Source of the DNA: Mycobacterium sp.
GTDB taxonomy: Bacteria; Actinomycetota; Actinomycetes; Mycobacteriales; Mycobacteriaceae
DNA length: 56,435 bases
Assembly (NCBI GenBank): GCA_031292665.1
Contig: JARLGR010000144.1
Coordinates: 1-56,435, forward strand
Direction of reading: 5' to 3'
Positions 48,773-56,435 of this stretch are shown one piece after another; position 1 is the first letter of the stretch; every line of letters starts with the position of its first letter. The notes under the pieces were generated by a model, which saw nothing but the letters and a program-made list of their open reading frames with translations, was not told where the DNA came from and did no database searches. The position numbers were made by a program, and so were the translations under genes.

Positions 48773-49876
48773 ATGGCCGGTCAGTTCGGCGACTCCACCC
48801 GTAGCGTCAAAGCGACGGCATCGCAGCGGGTTCCGGGGCGGCCGGTGGCGCCACCGCCAGTGCCGGTGGCCGCCTATCATCTGTCCGACGACGAGTCGGA
48901 CGGCCTGGATTTCTACGGGCGTAACTCCAATCCGACCTGGCGCCAACTGGAATCGGCGCTGGCCGAATTGGAGGGCGCCATCTCGGCGCTGACCTTCTCG
49001 TCGGGCATGGCCGCCATTACTTCTGTATTGCGGGTGCTGGCGGTGCCGGGCACCACGCTGGTGGTCCCGGCCGACGGCTACTACCAGGTGCGCCGGTACG
49101 CGGCTGAACACCTGGCCGTCCGCGGCGTCACCGTCGTCGAGGCGAGCGCCGCCGAGATCTGCGAGGTGGCCACCGCGGCCGACCTGGTGCTCGCCGAGTC
49201 TCCGGTGAACCCGACCCTGGACGTCGTCGACCTCCACCGGCTGTCGACGGTCTGCCGGGCCCGGGGCGCCAAGCTGGTGGTGGACAACACGGCAGTTACC
49301 CCGCTCGGTCAGCAGCCGCTGTCGCTCGGGGCGGATCTGGTGGTCGCCAGCGCGACGAAGGCGCTGTCCGGGCACAGTGATCTGCTGGCCGGATACGTCG
49401 CCGGTTGTCATCCAGAGCTGATGGCCGCCATCGAGCGCGAGCGGCTGCTGGCCGGCGCGATACTCGGGCACTTCGAGGCCTGGCTGGCGTTGCGCAGCCT
49501 GGGTACCGTCGGTCTTCGGTTCGAACGGCAGTGCCACAACGCCCTGTCGGTGGCCATGATGCTCGCGTCTCACTCGGCCGTCCGGTCGGTTCGCTATCCC
49601 GGGCTGCCGACCGATCCCGCCCACTCCGTGGCCCGGGATCAGATGAAGCGCTTCGGCGGGCTGGTCGCGGTCGAGCTGGTCGATGCGGCCGCGGTATACG
49701 CCCTGGTGAGCCGCAGTCAGCTGCTGGTGGCCGCCACCAGCTTCGGGGGCATCCACACCTCGGTGGATCGGCGCGCCCGCTGGGGCGATCCGGTGCCGGA
49801 AGGCTTCGCGCGGATTTCGCTGGGCATCGAGGACACCGACGACCTGGTGGCCGACTTGGCCGACGCGCTCGGGTAG
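48773..49876 (+). CDS. Cystathionine gamma-lyase / synthase family PLP enzyme
   Basis: A 367-residue Cys/Met metabolism PLP enzyme. Family landmarks are the phosphate-binding YGRNSNPTWRQLESALAELE, SSGMAAITSVLRVL, cofactor-contacting VVDNTAVTPLGQQPLSLGAD, the Schiff-base lysine in SATKALSGHSDLLAGY, and the C-terminal SFGGIHTSVDRRARWGD. It could cleave cystathionine to cysteine or act in transsulfuration; substrate cannot be fixed from sequence. It is probably cotranscribed with gpsA, which has no metabolic link to it. I do not recall a gene at this place in M. tuberculosis. Confidence 0.88.
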   Translation: MAGQFGDSTRSVKATASQRVPGRPVAPPPVPVAAYHLSDDESDGLDFYGRNSNPTWRQLESALAELEGAISALTFSSGMAAITSVLRVLAVPGTTLVVPADGYYQVRRYAAEHLAVRGVTVVEASAAEICEVATAADLVLAESPVNPTLDVVDLHRLSTVCRARGAKLVVDNTAVTPLGQQPLSLGADLVVASATKALSGHSDLLAGYVAGCHPELMAAIERERLLAGAILGHFEAWLALRSLGTVGLRFERQCHNALSVAMMLASHSAVRSVRYPGLPTDPAHSVARDQMKRFGGLVAVELVDAAAVYALVSRSQLLVAATSFGGIHTSVDRRARWGDPVPEGFARISLGIEDTDDLVADLADALG

Positions 49877-49942
49877 CGCGTGATTCGCCGGACGTCCTGC
49901 CACCGGGGCCGGACGACGGGGGCCGGGTAGCCTCTCTAGGTT

Positions 49943-51070
49943 GTGACCGCCCCTCAGCCCTCACCCGCCGCCGGCCGCACCCGGGTCGCCGTCGTCTACG
50001 GCGGCCGCAGTTCTGAGCACGCCATCTCGTGCGTTTCGGCCGGGAGCATCCTGCGCAATCTGGACCCGGCCCGGTACGACGTGGTGGCCGTCGGCATCAC
50101 CCCTGAGGGTTCCTGGGTGCTCGGCGACGGTCGCCCCGAGACTCTGGCCATCACGGACGGGCAGCTGCCCGGGGTGACCGCTGCCTCCGGAACCGCGCTG
50201 ACGCTGGCCGCCGACCCGAACCGCCGCGGTGAACTGCTGGCGCTGCGGCAGGACGCCGCGCAGGTGCTGACCGCCGTCGACGTCGTCTTCCCCGTGCTGC
50301 ATGGTCCGTACGGCGAGGACGGGACCATGCAGGGCCTGCTCGAGTTGGCCGGCGTGCCGTATGTGGGGGCCGGTGTGCTGGCCAGCGCGGCCGGGATGGA
50401 CAAGGAATTCACCAAGAAGCTGCTGGCCGCGGACGGCTTGCCGATCGGCGACCAGGCGGTGCTGCGGCCGCGGGACGTCACGCTGAGCCTGGATCACCGT
50501 GAGCGGCTGGGTCTGCCCGTGTTCGTCAAGCCGGCCCGCGGTGGCTCGTCGATCGGGGTCAGCCGCGTCGCGTCCTGGGACGAACTGGACCAGGCCATCG
50601 CCTATGCGCGCCAACACGATCCGAAGGTGATCGTCGAGGCGGCGATGCCCGGGCGGGAAATCGAGTGCGGGGTGCTGGAATACCCGGACGGCCGGGTGGC
50701 GGCCAGCACGCTCGGCGAGATCCGGGTGGCCGGTGTGGGCGGCCGCGAGGACGGCTTCTACGACTTCGCCACCAAGTACCTCGAAGACGCCGCCGAACTC
50801 GACGTACCGGCCAAGGTAGATGACGAAACGGCCGATGAGATAAGGGAACTGGCGATCCGTGCCTTCAAGGCGCTGGACTGTCAGGGTCTGGCCCGGGTCG
50901 ATTTCTTCTTGACCGAGAACGGGCCGGTGATCAACGAGATCAACACCATGCCCGGCTTCACCACCATCTCGATGTACCCGCAGATGTGGGCGGCCAGTGG
51001 GGTCGACTACGCCACGCTGCTGAGCGTCATGGTGGATACCGCGCTGGCTCGAGGAACCGGTTTGCGCTGA
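49943..51070 (+). CDS. ddlA: D-alanine--D-alanine ligase
   Basis: Ddl makes the D-Ala-D-Ala end of the peptidoglycan stem peptide and is the target of cycloserine. The 375-residue ATP-grasp enzyme shows [57 protein letters not shown] and the metal-binding [22 protein letters not shown] start at 49943; TAGCCT nine bases upstream may be its -10. It stands alone between the PLP enzyme and the convergent DUF3515 gene. Confidence 0.97.
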   Translation: MTAPQPSPAAGRTRVAVVYGGRSSEHAISCVSAGSILRNLDPARYDVVAVGITPEGSWVLGDGRPETLAITDGQLPGVTAASGTALTLAADPNRRGELLALRQDAAQVLTAVDVVFPVLHGPYGEDGTMQGLLELAGVPYVGAGVLASAAGMDKEFTKKLLAADGLPIGDQAVLRPRDVTLSLDHRERLGLPVFVKPARGGSSIGVSRVASWDELDQAIAYARQHDPKVIVEAAMPGREIECGVLEYPDGRVAASTLGEIRVAGVGGREDGFYDFATKYLEDAAELDVPAKVDDETADEIRELAIRAFKALDCQGLARVDFFLTENGPVINEINTMPGFTTISMYPQMWAASGVDYATLLSVMVDTALARGTGLR

Positions 51071-51088
51071 CGCGCAGAGCGGCGTCGG

Positions 51089-51643
51089 CTAACGTGCCGG
51101 CGCCGGGTCGAGCGGACGGGCCGGCATCACCTTTTCGATGAGCTCGGACACGGTCTGGATCGGGGTCGGCCCCGAACCCTGGGGCAGGGTCAGCGCGACG
51201 TAGGTGGCCCGCGTGCCGTGATCGACCGCGTACCACGTGCTGGCACCGTCACTGCCCGCCTCGAACCACGACACCGAGTTCACCATCTGCAGTGGCGCGC
51301 CAACGACGAAATCCGCGGGACGTTCGACGCCGCAGCGCAGGATCACCGGTTCGATGCCGGAGGGTCCGGTCCACGCTGCGGCGCCCGCCGGCGCCGGGGC
51401 GGCGACCGTCGCGCGCCGGAAGTCACCCATGGTGTCCGGCAGCGTCGCGACCAGCGCCCGACACAGTTCGCTGTCGGCCTGGGGCGCCGGAGCGCCGGCA
51501 AGCGGGATCGCGATCGGCTTGTCGGTAGGGCCTTGGCGGAGCGCCACGTACGCGAGCAGGCCGACGATCGCGGCGACCGCCACCACGATGGCCGCGATGA
51601 TGGCGCCGCGGGGCGGGCCGTCGGGGTCAACGGGTTCGGTCAT
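51089..51643 (-). CDS. DUF3515 family membrane-anchored protein
   Basis: A 184-residue protein with one N-terminal membrane helix (about residues 14-35, IIAAIVVAVAAIVGLLAYVA) and an exported DUF3515 domain: SELCRALVATLPDTMGDFRR, AWTGPSGIEPVILRCGVERP, and WYAVDHGTRATYVALTLPQG. Two cysteines in these segments could form a disulfide. The ATG at 51643 is preferred because TAGAGT lies 7 bases upstream. It corresponds to Rv2980 and is divergent from thiL. Function unknown. Confidence 0.85.
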   Translation of the reverse strand: MTEPVDPDGPPRGAIIAAIVVAVAAIVGLLAYVALRQGPTDKPIAIPLAGAPAPQADSELCRALVATLPDTMGDFRRATVAAPAPAGAAAWTGPSGIEPVILRCGVERPADFVVGAPLQMVNSVSWFEAGSDGASTWYAVDHGTRATYVALTLPQGSGPTPIQTVSELIEKVMPARPLDPAPAR

Positions 51644-51650
51644 GTCGGCA

Positions 51651-51656
51651 ACTCTA
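51651..51656 (-). promoter_or_regulatory. -10 hexamer, leaderless promoter of the DUF3515 gene
   Basis: TAGAGT on the minus strand, 7 bases before the ATG at 51643. Confidence 0.5.
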
Positions 51657-51687
51657 GAGCGCCGCGAACCCGGGTCGGTGAGCTGCA

Positions 51688-51693
51688 TAGACT
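51688..51693 (+). promoter_or_regulatory. -10 hexamer, leaderless promoter of thiL
   Basis: TAGACT 8 bases before the ATG at 51702; supports this start over longer frames. Confidence 0.5.
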
Positions 51694-51701
51694 GCACCAC
51701 C

Positions 51702-52670
51702 ATGACCAGCGCGGAATCCGATGCCGGGGAAACCTTGGGCAGGCTCGGCGAGTTCGCGATGATCGGGCGCCTGAACGCCGGCCGCCGTCAGCCCGACGAA
51801 GTGTCGGTCGGGCCGGGTGACGACGCCGCGGTGCTGCGCGCTGCGGACGGCCGGGTTGTGGTGTCCACCGACATGCTGGTCGAGGGCAGGCACTTCCGGC
51901 TCGATTGGTCGACGCCAGATGATGTGGGACGCAAGGCAATCGCGCAGAACGCCGCGGACATCGAAGCCATGGGGGCGCGGGCCTACGCGTTCGTCGTCAG
52001 CTTCGGCGCACCGGTGGACACGCCGACTACGGCTGTGCAACAACTGTCCGACGGAATGTGGTCGGAGGCAACGGGATTCGGCGCCGGGATCGTGGGCGGC
52101 GACCTGGTGGCAGCGCCGCAGTGGGTGATCTCGGTGACCGTGCTGGGCGACCTGGGTGGGCGCCCACCGGTGCTGCTGTCCGGAGCCAAGCCGGGGGACG
52201 CTGTCGCGGTCATCGGCGACCTCGGCTGGTCTGCGGCTGGATATGCACTGTGGCACAACGGTATCCACGAGTTCGACGAGTTGCGCCGACGGCACCTGGT
52301 GCCGCAGGTGCGCTACGGGCAGGGGGCGGCCGCGGCAGTCGCGGGCGCCACCGCGATGACCGACGTGTCCGACGGGCTGCTCGCCGACCTGGGGCATATC
52401 GCGGAGGCCTCCGGGGTGAGTATCGACCTGTCGACGGTGGCACTCGGTGCCGATCTGGCCGCGCTGACGCCGGCAGCCGCAATGGTGGGTGCCGACGTCC
52501 GGGATTGGGTTCTCGGCGGCGGCGAGGACCATGTGCTGGTCGGTACCTTCAACGGCGCGCTGCCGGCCGGCTGGCGGGCCATCGGGACCGTAGTGGCCGG
52601 CGACCCGCGGGTCACCGTCGACGGCGCGCTGTGGCATGGAGTCGGCGGGTGGGAATCTTTCGGTCAGTAG
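51702..52670 (+). CDS. thiL: Thiamine-monophosphate kinase
   Basis: ThiL phosphorylates thiamine monophosphate to thiamine diphosphate, the cofactor of enzymes such as IlvB in this window. The 322-residue PurM-like kinase shows [35 protein letters not shown], the metal-binding [37 protein letters not shown] and [12 protein letters not shown]. Start at ATG 51702 with the TAGACT -10. ung follows 37 bases downstream. Confidence 0.95.
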   Translation: MTSAESDAGETLGRLGEFAMIGRLNAGRRQPDEVSVGPGDDAAVLRAADGRVVVSTDMLVEGRHFRLDWSTPDDVGRKAIAQNAADIEAMGARAYAFVVSFGAPVDTPTTAVQQLSDGMWSEATGFGAGIVGGDLVAAPQWVISVTVLGDLGGRPPVLLSGAKPGDAVAVIGDLGWSAAGYALWHNGIHEFDELRRRHLVPQVRYGQGAAAAVAGATAMTDVSDGLLADLGHIAEASGVSIDLSTVALGADLAALTPAAAMVGADVRDWVLGGGEDHVLVGTFNGALPAGWRAIGTVVAGDPRVTVDGALWHGVGGWESFGQ

Positions 52671-52707
52671 GGTGGCATCCCGTGAAGTTCTTCAGCCAGG
52701 TGCACCC

Positions 52708-53391
52708 ATGACGGCCCGCCCTCTGCAGGAACTGGTGGAGCCCGGCTGGGCCCAGGCACTGGAACCGGTCGCTGCACAGGTGGCCGCGATGGGCGAATTC
52801 CTGCGCGCCGAGAACACGGCGGGCCACGGCTATCTGCCGGCCGGCGAGAACGTCCTGCGGGCATTCACCTTCCCGTTCGACGAGGTGCGGGTGCTGATCG
52901 TCGGGCAGGACCCGTACCCGACTCCGGGGCATGCCGTTGGCCTCAGTTTCTCGGTGGCGTCGGACGTACGGCCGCTGCCGCGCAGCTTGTCGAACATTTT
53001 CACCGAGTACACCGCCGATCTGGGGTACGAGCAGCCCGGCTGTGGCGATCTGAGCCCGTGGTCGAAACAGGGCGTGATGATGCTGAACAGGGTGCTGACG
53101 GTGCGTCCGGGCAATCCGGCGTCGCACCGGGGCAAGGGCTGGGAGGCCGTCACAGAATGCGCGATCCGGGCCCTCGTCGAGCGGCCGCAGCCGTTGGTGG
53201 CGGTGCTGTGGGGAAGGGATGCGCAGACCCTCAAGCCGATGCTCGCCGGTGAGCAGTGCAAGACGATCGAGTCGGTGCACCCGTCACCGCTGTCGGCGTC
53301 GCGGGGTTTCTTCGGGTCCAGGCCGTTCAGCCGGGCCAATGACCTGCTGACGGGCCTCGGCGCGGAACCCATCGACTGGCGCCTGCCCTGA
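52708..53391 (+). CDS. ung: Uracil-DNA glycosylase
   Basis: Ung removes uracil from DNA, important in a GC-rich genome prone to cytosine deamination. The 227-residue family 1 enzyme has the water-activating GQDPYP motif at 66-71 (Asp68), the uracil-pocket [37 protein letters not shown], and the DNA-intercalating [17 protein letters not shown]. The ATG at 52708 gives the usual mycobacterial length. Likely cotranscribed with thiL. Confidence 0.96.
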   Translation: MTARPLQELVEPGWAQALEPVAAQVAAMGEFLRAENTAGHGYLPAGENVLRAFTFPFDEVRVLIVGQDPYPTPGHAVGLSFSVASDVRPLPRSLSNIFTEYTADLGYEQPGCGDLSPWSKQGVMMLNRVLTVRPGNPASHRGKGWEAVTECAIRALVERPQPLVAVLWGRDAQTLKPMLAGEQCKTIESVHPSPLSASRGFFGSRPFSRANDLLTGLGAEPIDWRLP

Positions 53392-53406
53392 TTGGAGACA
53401 CACGAA

Positions 53407-53440
53407 AGCGCTGCGCACGATTTTCATCGCACGCAGCGCT
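53407..53440. terminator. Terminator-like hairpin between ung and rpmB
   Basis: AGCGCTGCG (53407-53415) pairs with CGCAGCGCT (53432-53440), with an inner CGAT/ATCG stem and a TTTC loop, in the gap between convergent ung and rpmB. Confidence 0.65.
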
Positions 53441-53489
53441 CGGTGTCGCTGAGAGATCGGAACCGCCCGGAAGTGGGCGGTAGCCGAAA

Positions 53490-53684
53490 TTAACCGCGGG
53501 TGACCTTGCCGGCCTTGAGGCAGGAGGTGCAGGCATTAACTCGCTTGCGGTTGCCACCCGGACGGTCGACGGCACGCACAGTCTGGATGTTCGGATCCCA
53601 GCGGCGGTTGGTCCGACGGTGGGAGTGCGAGACCGACATGCCGAAGCCGGGTCCCTTTCCGCAGATGTCGCACACGGCGGCCAT
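53490..53684 (-). CDS. rpmB: 50S ribosomal protein L28
   Basis: A 64-residue L28 starting [20 protein letters not shown], with [13 protein letters not shown] and a C-terminal [13 protein letters not shown]. The CxxC pairs (CDIC, CTSC) mark it as the zinc-binding form; mycobacteria also have zinc-free paralogues elsewhere, induced when zinc is scarce. It is divergent from the DAK gene. Confidence 0.96.
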   Translation of the reverse strand: MAAVCDICGKGPGFGMSVSHSHRRTNRRWDPNIQTVRAVDRPGGNRKRVNACTSCLKAGKVTRG

Positions 53685-53931
53685 GAAGAACTCCTCGAAA
53701 ATCAGTACTTGGGGTCTGAGTCTGACGGCCACGGACAAACGCGGCGCGAGCAGACAACCTGACCAGGATACCGGGAGTGCTGGGGAACACCAAAATGGGT
53801 GTGCCAGGCGCTGACCCAAGTGAGTTGGGCAGGGGGTTTGTCGGACGCAGTAGCTAGGCTGGCGGGCAATGGAGGTACAGGGCGGGCGACTGTGAATCAG
53901 GGCGAACCCGCGCGAGCGCGATGGAGGTCAC

Positions 53932-55614
53932 ATGTCGGCTGGCGTGGGTCGCACACCCCGTCCGCTGGACGGGATTGCGCTGCGTGACTGGGCTCACACT
54001 GCGGTCCTGCACCTCATCGCCCACACCGATGAGATCAATCGGCTCAACGTGTACCCGGTGGCCGATTCCGACACGGGTACCAACATGTTGTTCACCATGC
54101 GTGCCGCCGCCGCGCAGGCCGAGGAGGCGGTGACTGCGGCTGGCAATGATGTGGCGGCCGTCGCTGCTGCGCTTTCGGCCGGGGCACTGCACGGCGCGCG
54201 GGGCAATTCCGGCGTCATTCTGTCTCAGATTCTGCGGGGGCTGGCCGACGTCACTGCCGAGGCGGCGGCGCAGCGCGGCGACGACAGCGAGTGCGGTGAG
54301 ATCACCACACCGGTGCTCACCGCGGCCCTGCACCACGCGCAGGTTCTCGCCGTCGCGGCGGTGGGGCAGACCGTGCCCGGAACCATCGTCTCGGTATTGC
54401 AGGCCGCCGCGCTGGAGGCCGAAAGCCAGGACGGCGTGACCGATCTCGCGGCCGTGGCGGCCGCTGTCTCGGATGCCGCGGCGGCGGCCCTGGAGCGCAC
54501 CCCCGATCAGCTCGAGGTGCTGGCCGAGGCAGGCGTCGTCGACGCCGGCGGCCGTGGACTACTGGTGCTGCTCGATGCCCTGACCGCAACCCTATCCGGT
54601 GATTCGGCCGCCCGGCGCCAGTACCAGCCGGCCGCGGCCCCCTCGCACACGGCGGGCTTGCACAGTCACCACCATTCGCGGGAGATCAATGGCGCACCAC
54701 CACAATTCGAGGTGATGTACCTTCTCGGCGACTGCCGGCCGGACAGTGTCGAGGTGTTGCGTACGCGGCTGCAACGGCTCGGCGAATCGGTCGCCATCGC
54801 GGCTTCGGTGACCGGTGTCCGCTACAGCGTGCACGTACATGCCGACGATGCCGGCGCGGCGATCGAGGCCGCCCTGGATCTGGGCAGCGTCAGCCGGATT
54901 CAAGTCACCGCGCTGATCGGGGCCGACGGTGCCCGGCCGTCCGGCGGCTGGAGCCGGGACCGCGCGGTGCTCGCGATCGTCGACGGCGACGGTGCGGGGG
55001 AGCTGTTCAGCGGCGAAGGCGCGCACGTCCTGCGCCCCGCCGACGGGCCGATCAGCGCGCAGCAGTTCCTGGCCGGCTTGGTCGGCACCGGTGCCGCGCA
55101 GATCATGGTGCTGCCCAACGGCTATCTGGCCGCCGAGGAGCTGGTGGCTGGCTGCACCACCGCGATCAGCTGGGGCATGGACGTGGTGCCGGTACCGGCT
55201 GGATCCATGGTGCAGGGGCTGGCGGCGCTCGCGGTCCACGACGCCGCCCGGCAGGCCGTCGACGACGGATACACCATGGCCCGGGCCGCCGCGGCGGCCC
55301 GGCACGGTTCCGTGCGGATCGCCACCGAGGAGGCGTTGACCTGGGCCGGCATGTGCCGCCCGGGCGACGGGTTGGGCATCGCCGGTGACGAGGTCCTGAT
55401 CGTCGGCCACGACCTCATCGGTGCGGCCAGTGGGCTGATCGACCTGTTGTTGTCCTCCGGTGGAGAACTCGTGACGGTACTGACCGGGCAGGGCGTCGGC
55501 GCGGAGGTGGGCGCCGCGCTGGCCGAACACGTGCGACAGGAGCATCTGGCCGCCGAGTTGGTCACCTATCACACCGGCCACCGCGGGGACGCGCTCTTGA
55601 TCGGGGTGGAGTAA
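53932..55614 (+). CDS. DAK/DegV-fold protein, FakA-like kinase
   Basis: The 560-residue protein has an N-terminal DhaL-type nucleotide domain (NVYPVADSDTGTNM, with metal-binding Asp45 and Asp47; GARGNSGVILSQILRGLAD), a middle domain and a C-terminal DAK1_2/DegV-like domain (VMYLLGDCRPDSVEVLRTRL, GAAQIMVLPNGYLAAEELVA). This is the architecture of FakA, which phosphorylates fatty acids bound to FakB proteins. No fakB gene is adjacent. In M. tuberculosis I recall this gene as split into two parts (Rv2975c/Rv2974c); here it is intact. recG starts three bases after its stop. Confidence 0.9.
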   Translation: MSAGVGRTPRPLDGIALRDWAHTAVLHLIAHTDEINRLNVYPVADSDTGTNMLFTMRAAAAQAEEAVTAAGNDVAAVAAALSAGALHGARGNSGVILSQILRGLADVTAEAAAQRGDDSECGEITTPVLTAALHHAQVLAVAAVGQTVPGTIVSVLQAAALEAESQDGVTDLAAVAAAVSDAAAAALERTPDQLEVLAEAGVVDAGGRGLLVLLDALTATLSGDSAARRQYQPAAAPSHTAGLHSHHHSREINGAPPQFEVMYLLGDCRPDSVEVLRTRLQRLGESVAIAASVTGVRYSVHVHADDAGAAIEAALDLGSVSRIQVTALIGADGARPSGGWSRDRAVLAIVDGDGAGELFSGEGAHVLRPADGPISAQQFLAGLVGTGAAQIMVLPNGYLAAEELVAGCTTAISWGMDVVPVPAGSMVQGLAALAVHDAARQAVDDGYTMARAAAAARHGSVRIATEEALTWAGMCRPGDGLGIAGDEVLIVGHDLIGAASGLIDLLLSSGGELVTVLTGQGVGAEVGAALAEHVRQEHLAAELVTYHTGHRGDALLIGVE

Positions 55615-55616
55615 CG

Positions 55617-56435
55617 GTGGTCGGGCTCGCTGACTCATTGGTGCCCGTCCTGGGTGCGAAATCCGCTGCGCCACTGGAAGAATTCTTGGGTATCCGCACC
55701 GTCAACGATCTGCTGCGACACTACCCGCGCAAGTACAGCCAGGGCATGACGGTGCTCGGCGAAGACACCGAGCTGCCGGAGGAAGGTGACCACGTCACGT
55801 TCCTCGACGTCATCACCAAGGCGGAGACGCGCTGGACCAACCGGGCGCCCAAACGCGAATACCTGGTGGTCACTCTGGGGCACCGCAATCCGAAGGTCAC
55901 CGCGACCTTCTTCAACGCCAAATTCCTCAAGAAAACGCTCGTTGAAGGTACCCGGGTGATGCTCTCGGGTGTTGTCGGATTCTACGGGCGCGCAATGCAG
56001 TTGACGCATCCCGCGCACCTGATCCTCAATTCCGGAGCGGGCCGCAATATCGGGTCTCCGGCGCTGAAGAAGATCGCCGATGCCTCCGAGAAGGTGCACG
56101 GCGAATTGCAGATGTCGGCGTTTGAGCGCGAGTATTTCCCGATCTATGCGGCGTGCGCCAAGGTGCAGAGCTGGGACATCTACGCATGCGTGTTGCAGGT
56201 GCTCGCCGTCCTGGATCCGATACCCGATCCGCTGCCGGAATCGCTTCTGGCGCAACGCGGTTTGATCTCCGAGGACCAGGCGTTGCGAGATATCCACCTC
56301 GGCGAACGTGAGCAGGACCGCGAACAGGCCCGGCACCGCCTGACTTTCGACGAGGCCGCCGGGCTGCAGTGGGCGCTGGCCGCTCGCCGGCACGGCGCGC
56401 AGTCCCAGTCCGGTCCGGCGGCGCCGCCGGCCGAC
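55617..56435 (+). CDS. recG: ATP-dependent DNA helicase RecG (5' part)
   Basis: RecG remodels stalled forks and Holliday junctions. The 273 codons present cover the N-terminal wedge domain: LEEFLGIRTVNDLLRHYPRK, the OB-fold part (HVTFLDVITKAETRW, VTATFFNAKFLKKTLVEGTR) and ALRDIHLGEREQDREQARHR before the helicase core, which lies beyond the window edge. GTG start at 55617, two bases after the DAK stop, so the two are cotranscribed. Confidence 0.95.
   Translation, partial: MVGLADSLVPVLGAKSAAPLEEFLGIRTVNDLLRHYPRKYSQGMTVLGEDTELPEEGDHVTFLDVITKAETRWTNRAPKREYLVVTLGHRNPKVTATFFNAKFLKKTLVEGTRVMLSGVVGFYGRAMQLTHPAHLILNSGAGRNIGSPALKKIADASEKVHGELQMSAFEREYFPIYAACAKVQSWDIYACVLQVLAVLDPIPDPLPESLLAQRGLISEDQALRDIHLGEREQDREQARHRLTFDEAAGLQWALAARRHGAQSQSGPAAPPAD

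Overview
The window is high-GC chromosomal DNA from a mycobacterium, most likely a non-tuberculous, environmental species. Gene content and order follow the block I recall from Mycobacterium tuberculosis as ligA, an ACT-domain gene, gatC-gatA-pfkA-gatB, lppZ, DoxX, PH-domain gene, ilvB-ilvN-ilvC, serA, leuB, MFS, FAH, gltX, tRNA-Gln/tRNA-Glu, IclR, leuC-leuD, hupB, mutT1, ppk, fbiD, gpsA, ddl, DUF3515, thiL, ung, rpmB, DAK, recG. HupB has the mycobacterial lysine/alanine-rich tail, and many genes carry a TANNNT -10 hexamer 6-8 bases before the start codon, the leaderless arrangement common in mycobacteria. Gene names rest on my reading of the proteins and on remembered synteny; no search was run.

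Layout. 0-1.2 kb: poly-C run, IS110-family transposase remnant, a YjbR-like gene. 1.2-7.7 kb: ligA, then an inserted five-gene minus-strand cassette (DUF4178, DUF2617, DUF4247, DUF350, SpeE-like membrane aminopropyltransferase) and an ACT-domain gene. 7.8-13.4 kb: gatC-gatA, pfkA, an Ag85-like secreted esterase, gatB. 13.4-17.2 kb: envelope genes (unknown membrane protein, lppZ, DoxX, PH-domain protein). 17.2-24.4 kb: branched-chain amino acid and serine synthesis (ilvBNC behind an apparent attenuator with leader peptide, wrbA, serA, leuB).

24.4-33.4 kb is the accessory block. It lies between leuB and the MFS gene, which I recall as adjacent in M. tuberculosis, and it is bounded by 66-bp inverted repeats (53/66 identical by hand alignment). 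It carries a YrhK-like membrane gene, a divergent cassette (signal-less NMT1-type binding protein and an SDR without catalytic Ser/Tyr, facing a possible 27-residue peptide and a MOSC-flavin reductase-ferredoxin fusion), a GY-repeat/proline-rich membrane protein resembling the ectodomain of anti-sigma factor RsdA, a class A beta-lactamase with a Tat lipoprotein signal, a dihydrofolate-reductase-like fragment and a small PH-like protein.

33.4-43.8 kb: MFS and FAH-family genes, gltX, two tRNAs, a DUF1501/DUF1800 pair, an IclR regulator divergent from leuCD, and hupB. 43.8-56.4 kb: fbiD-ppk-mutT1 (coenzyme F420, polyphosphate, sanitising Nudix), gpsA, a cystathionine gamma-lyase-like gene, ddl, DUF3515, thiL, ung, rpmB, a FakA-like DAK protein and the start of recG, which runs off the edge.

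Most of the window is core metabolism and information processing. The least understood parts are the MOSC/SDR/SBP cassette, the RsdA-ectodomain-like repeat protein, and the SpeE-DUF membrane cassette.
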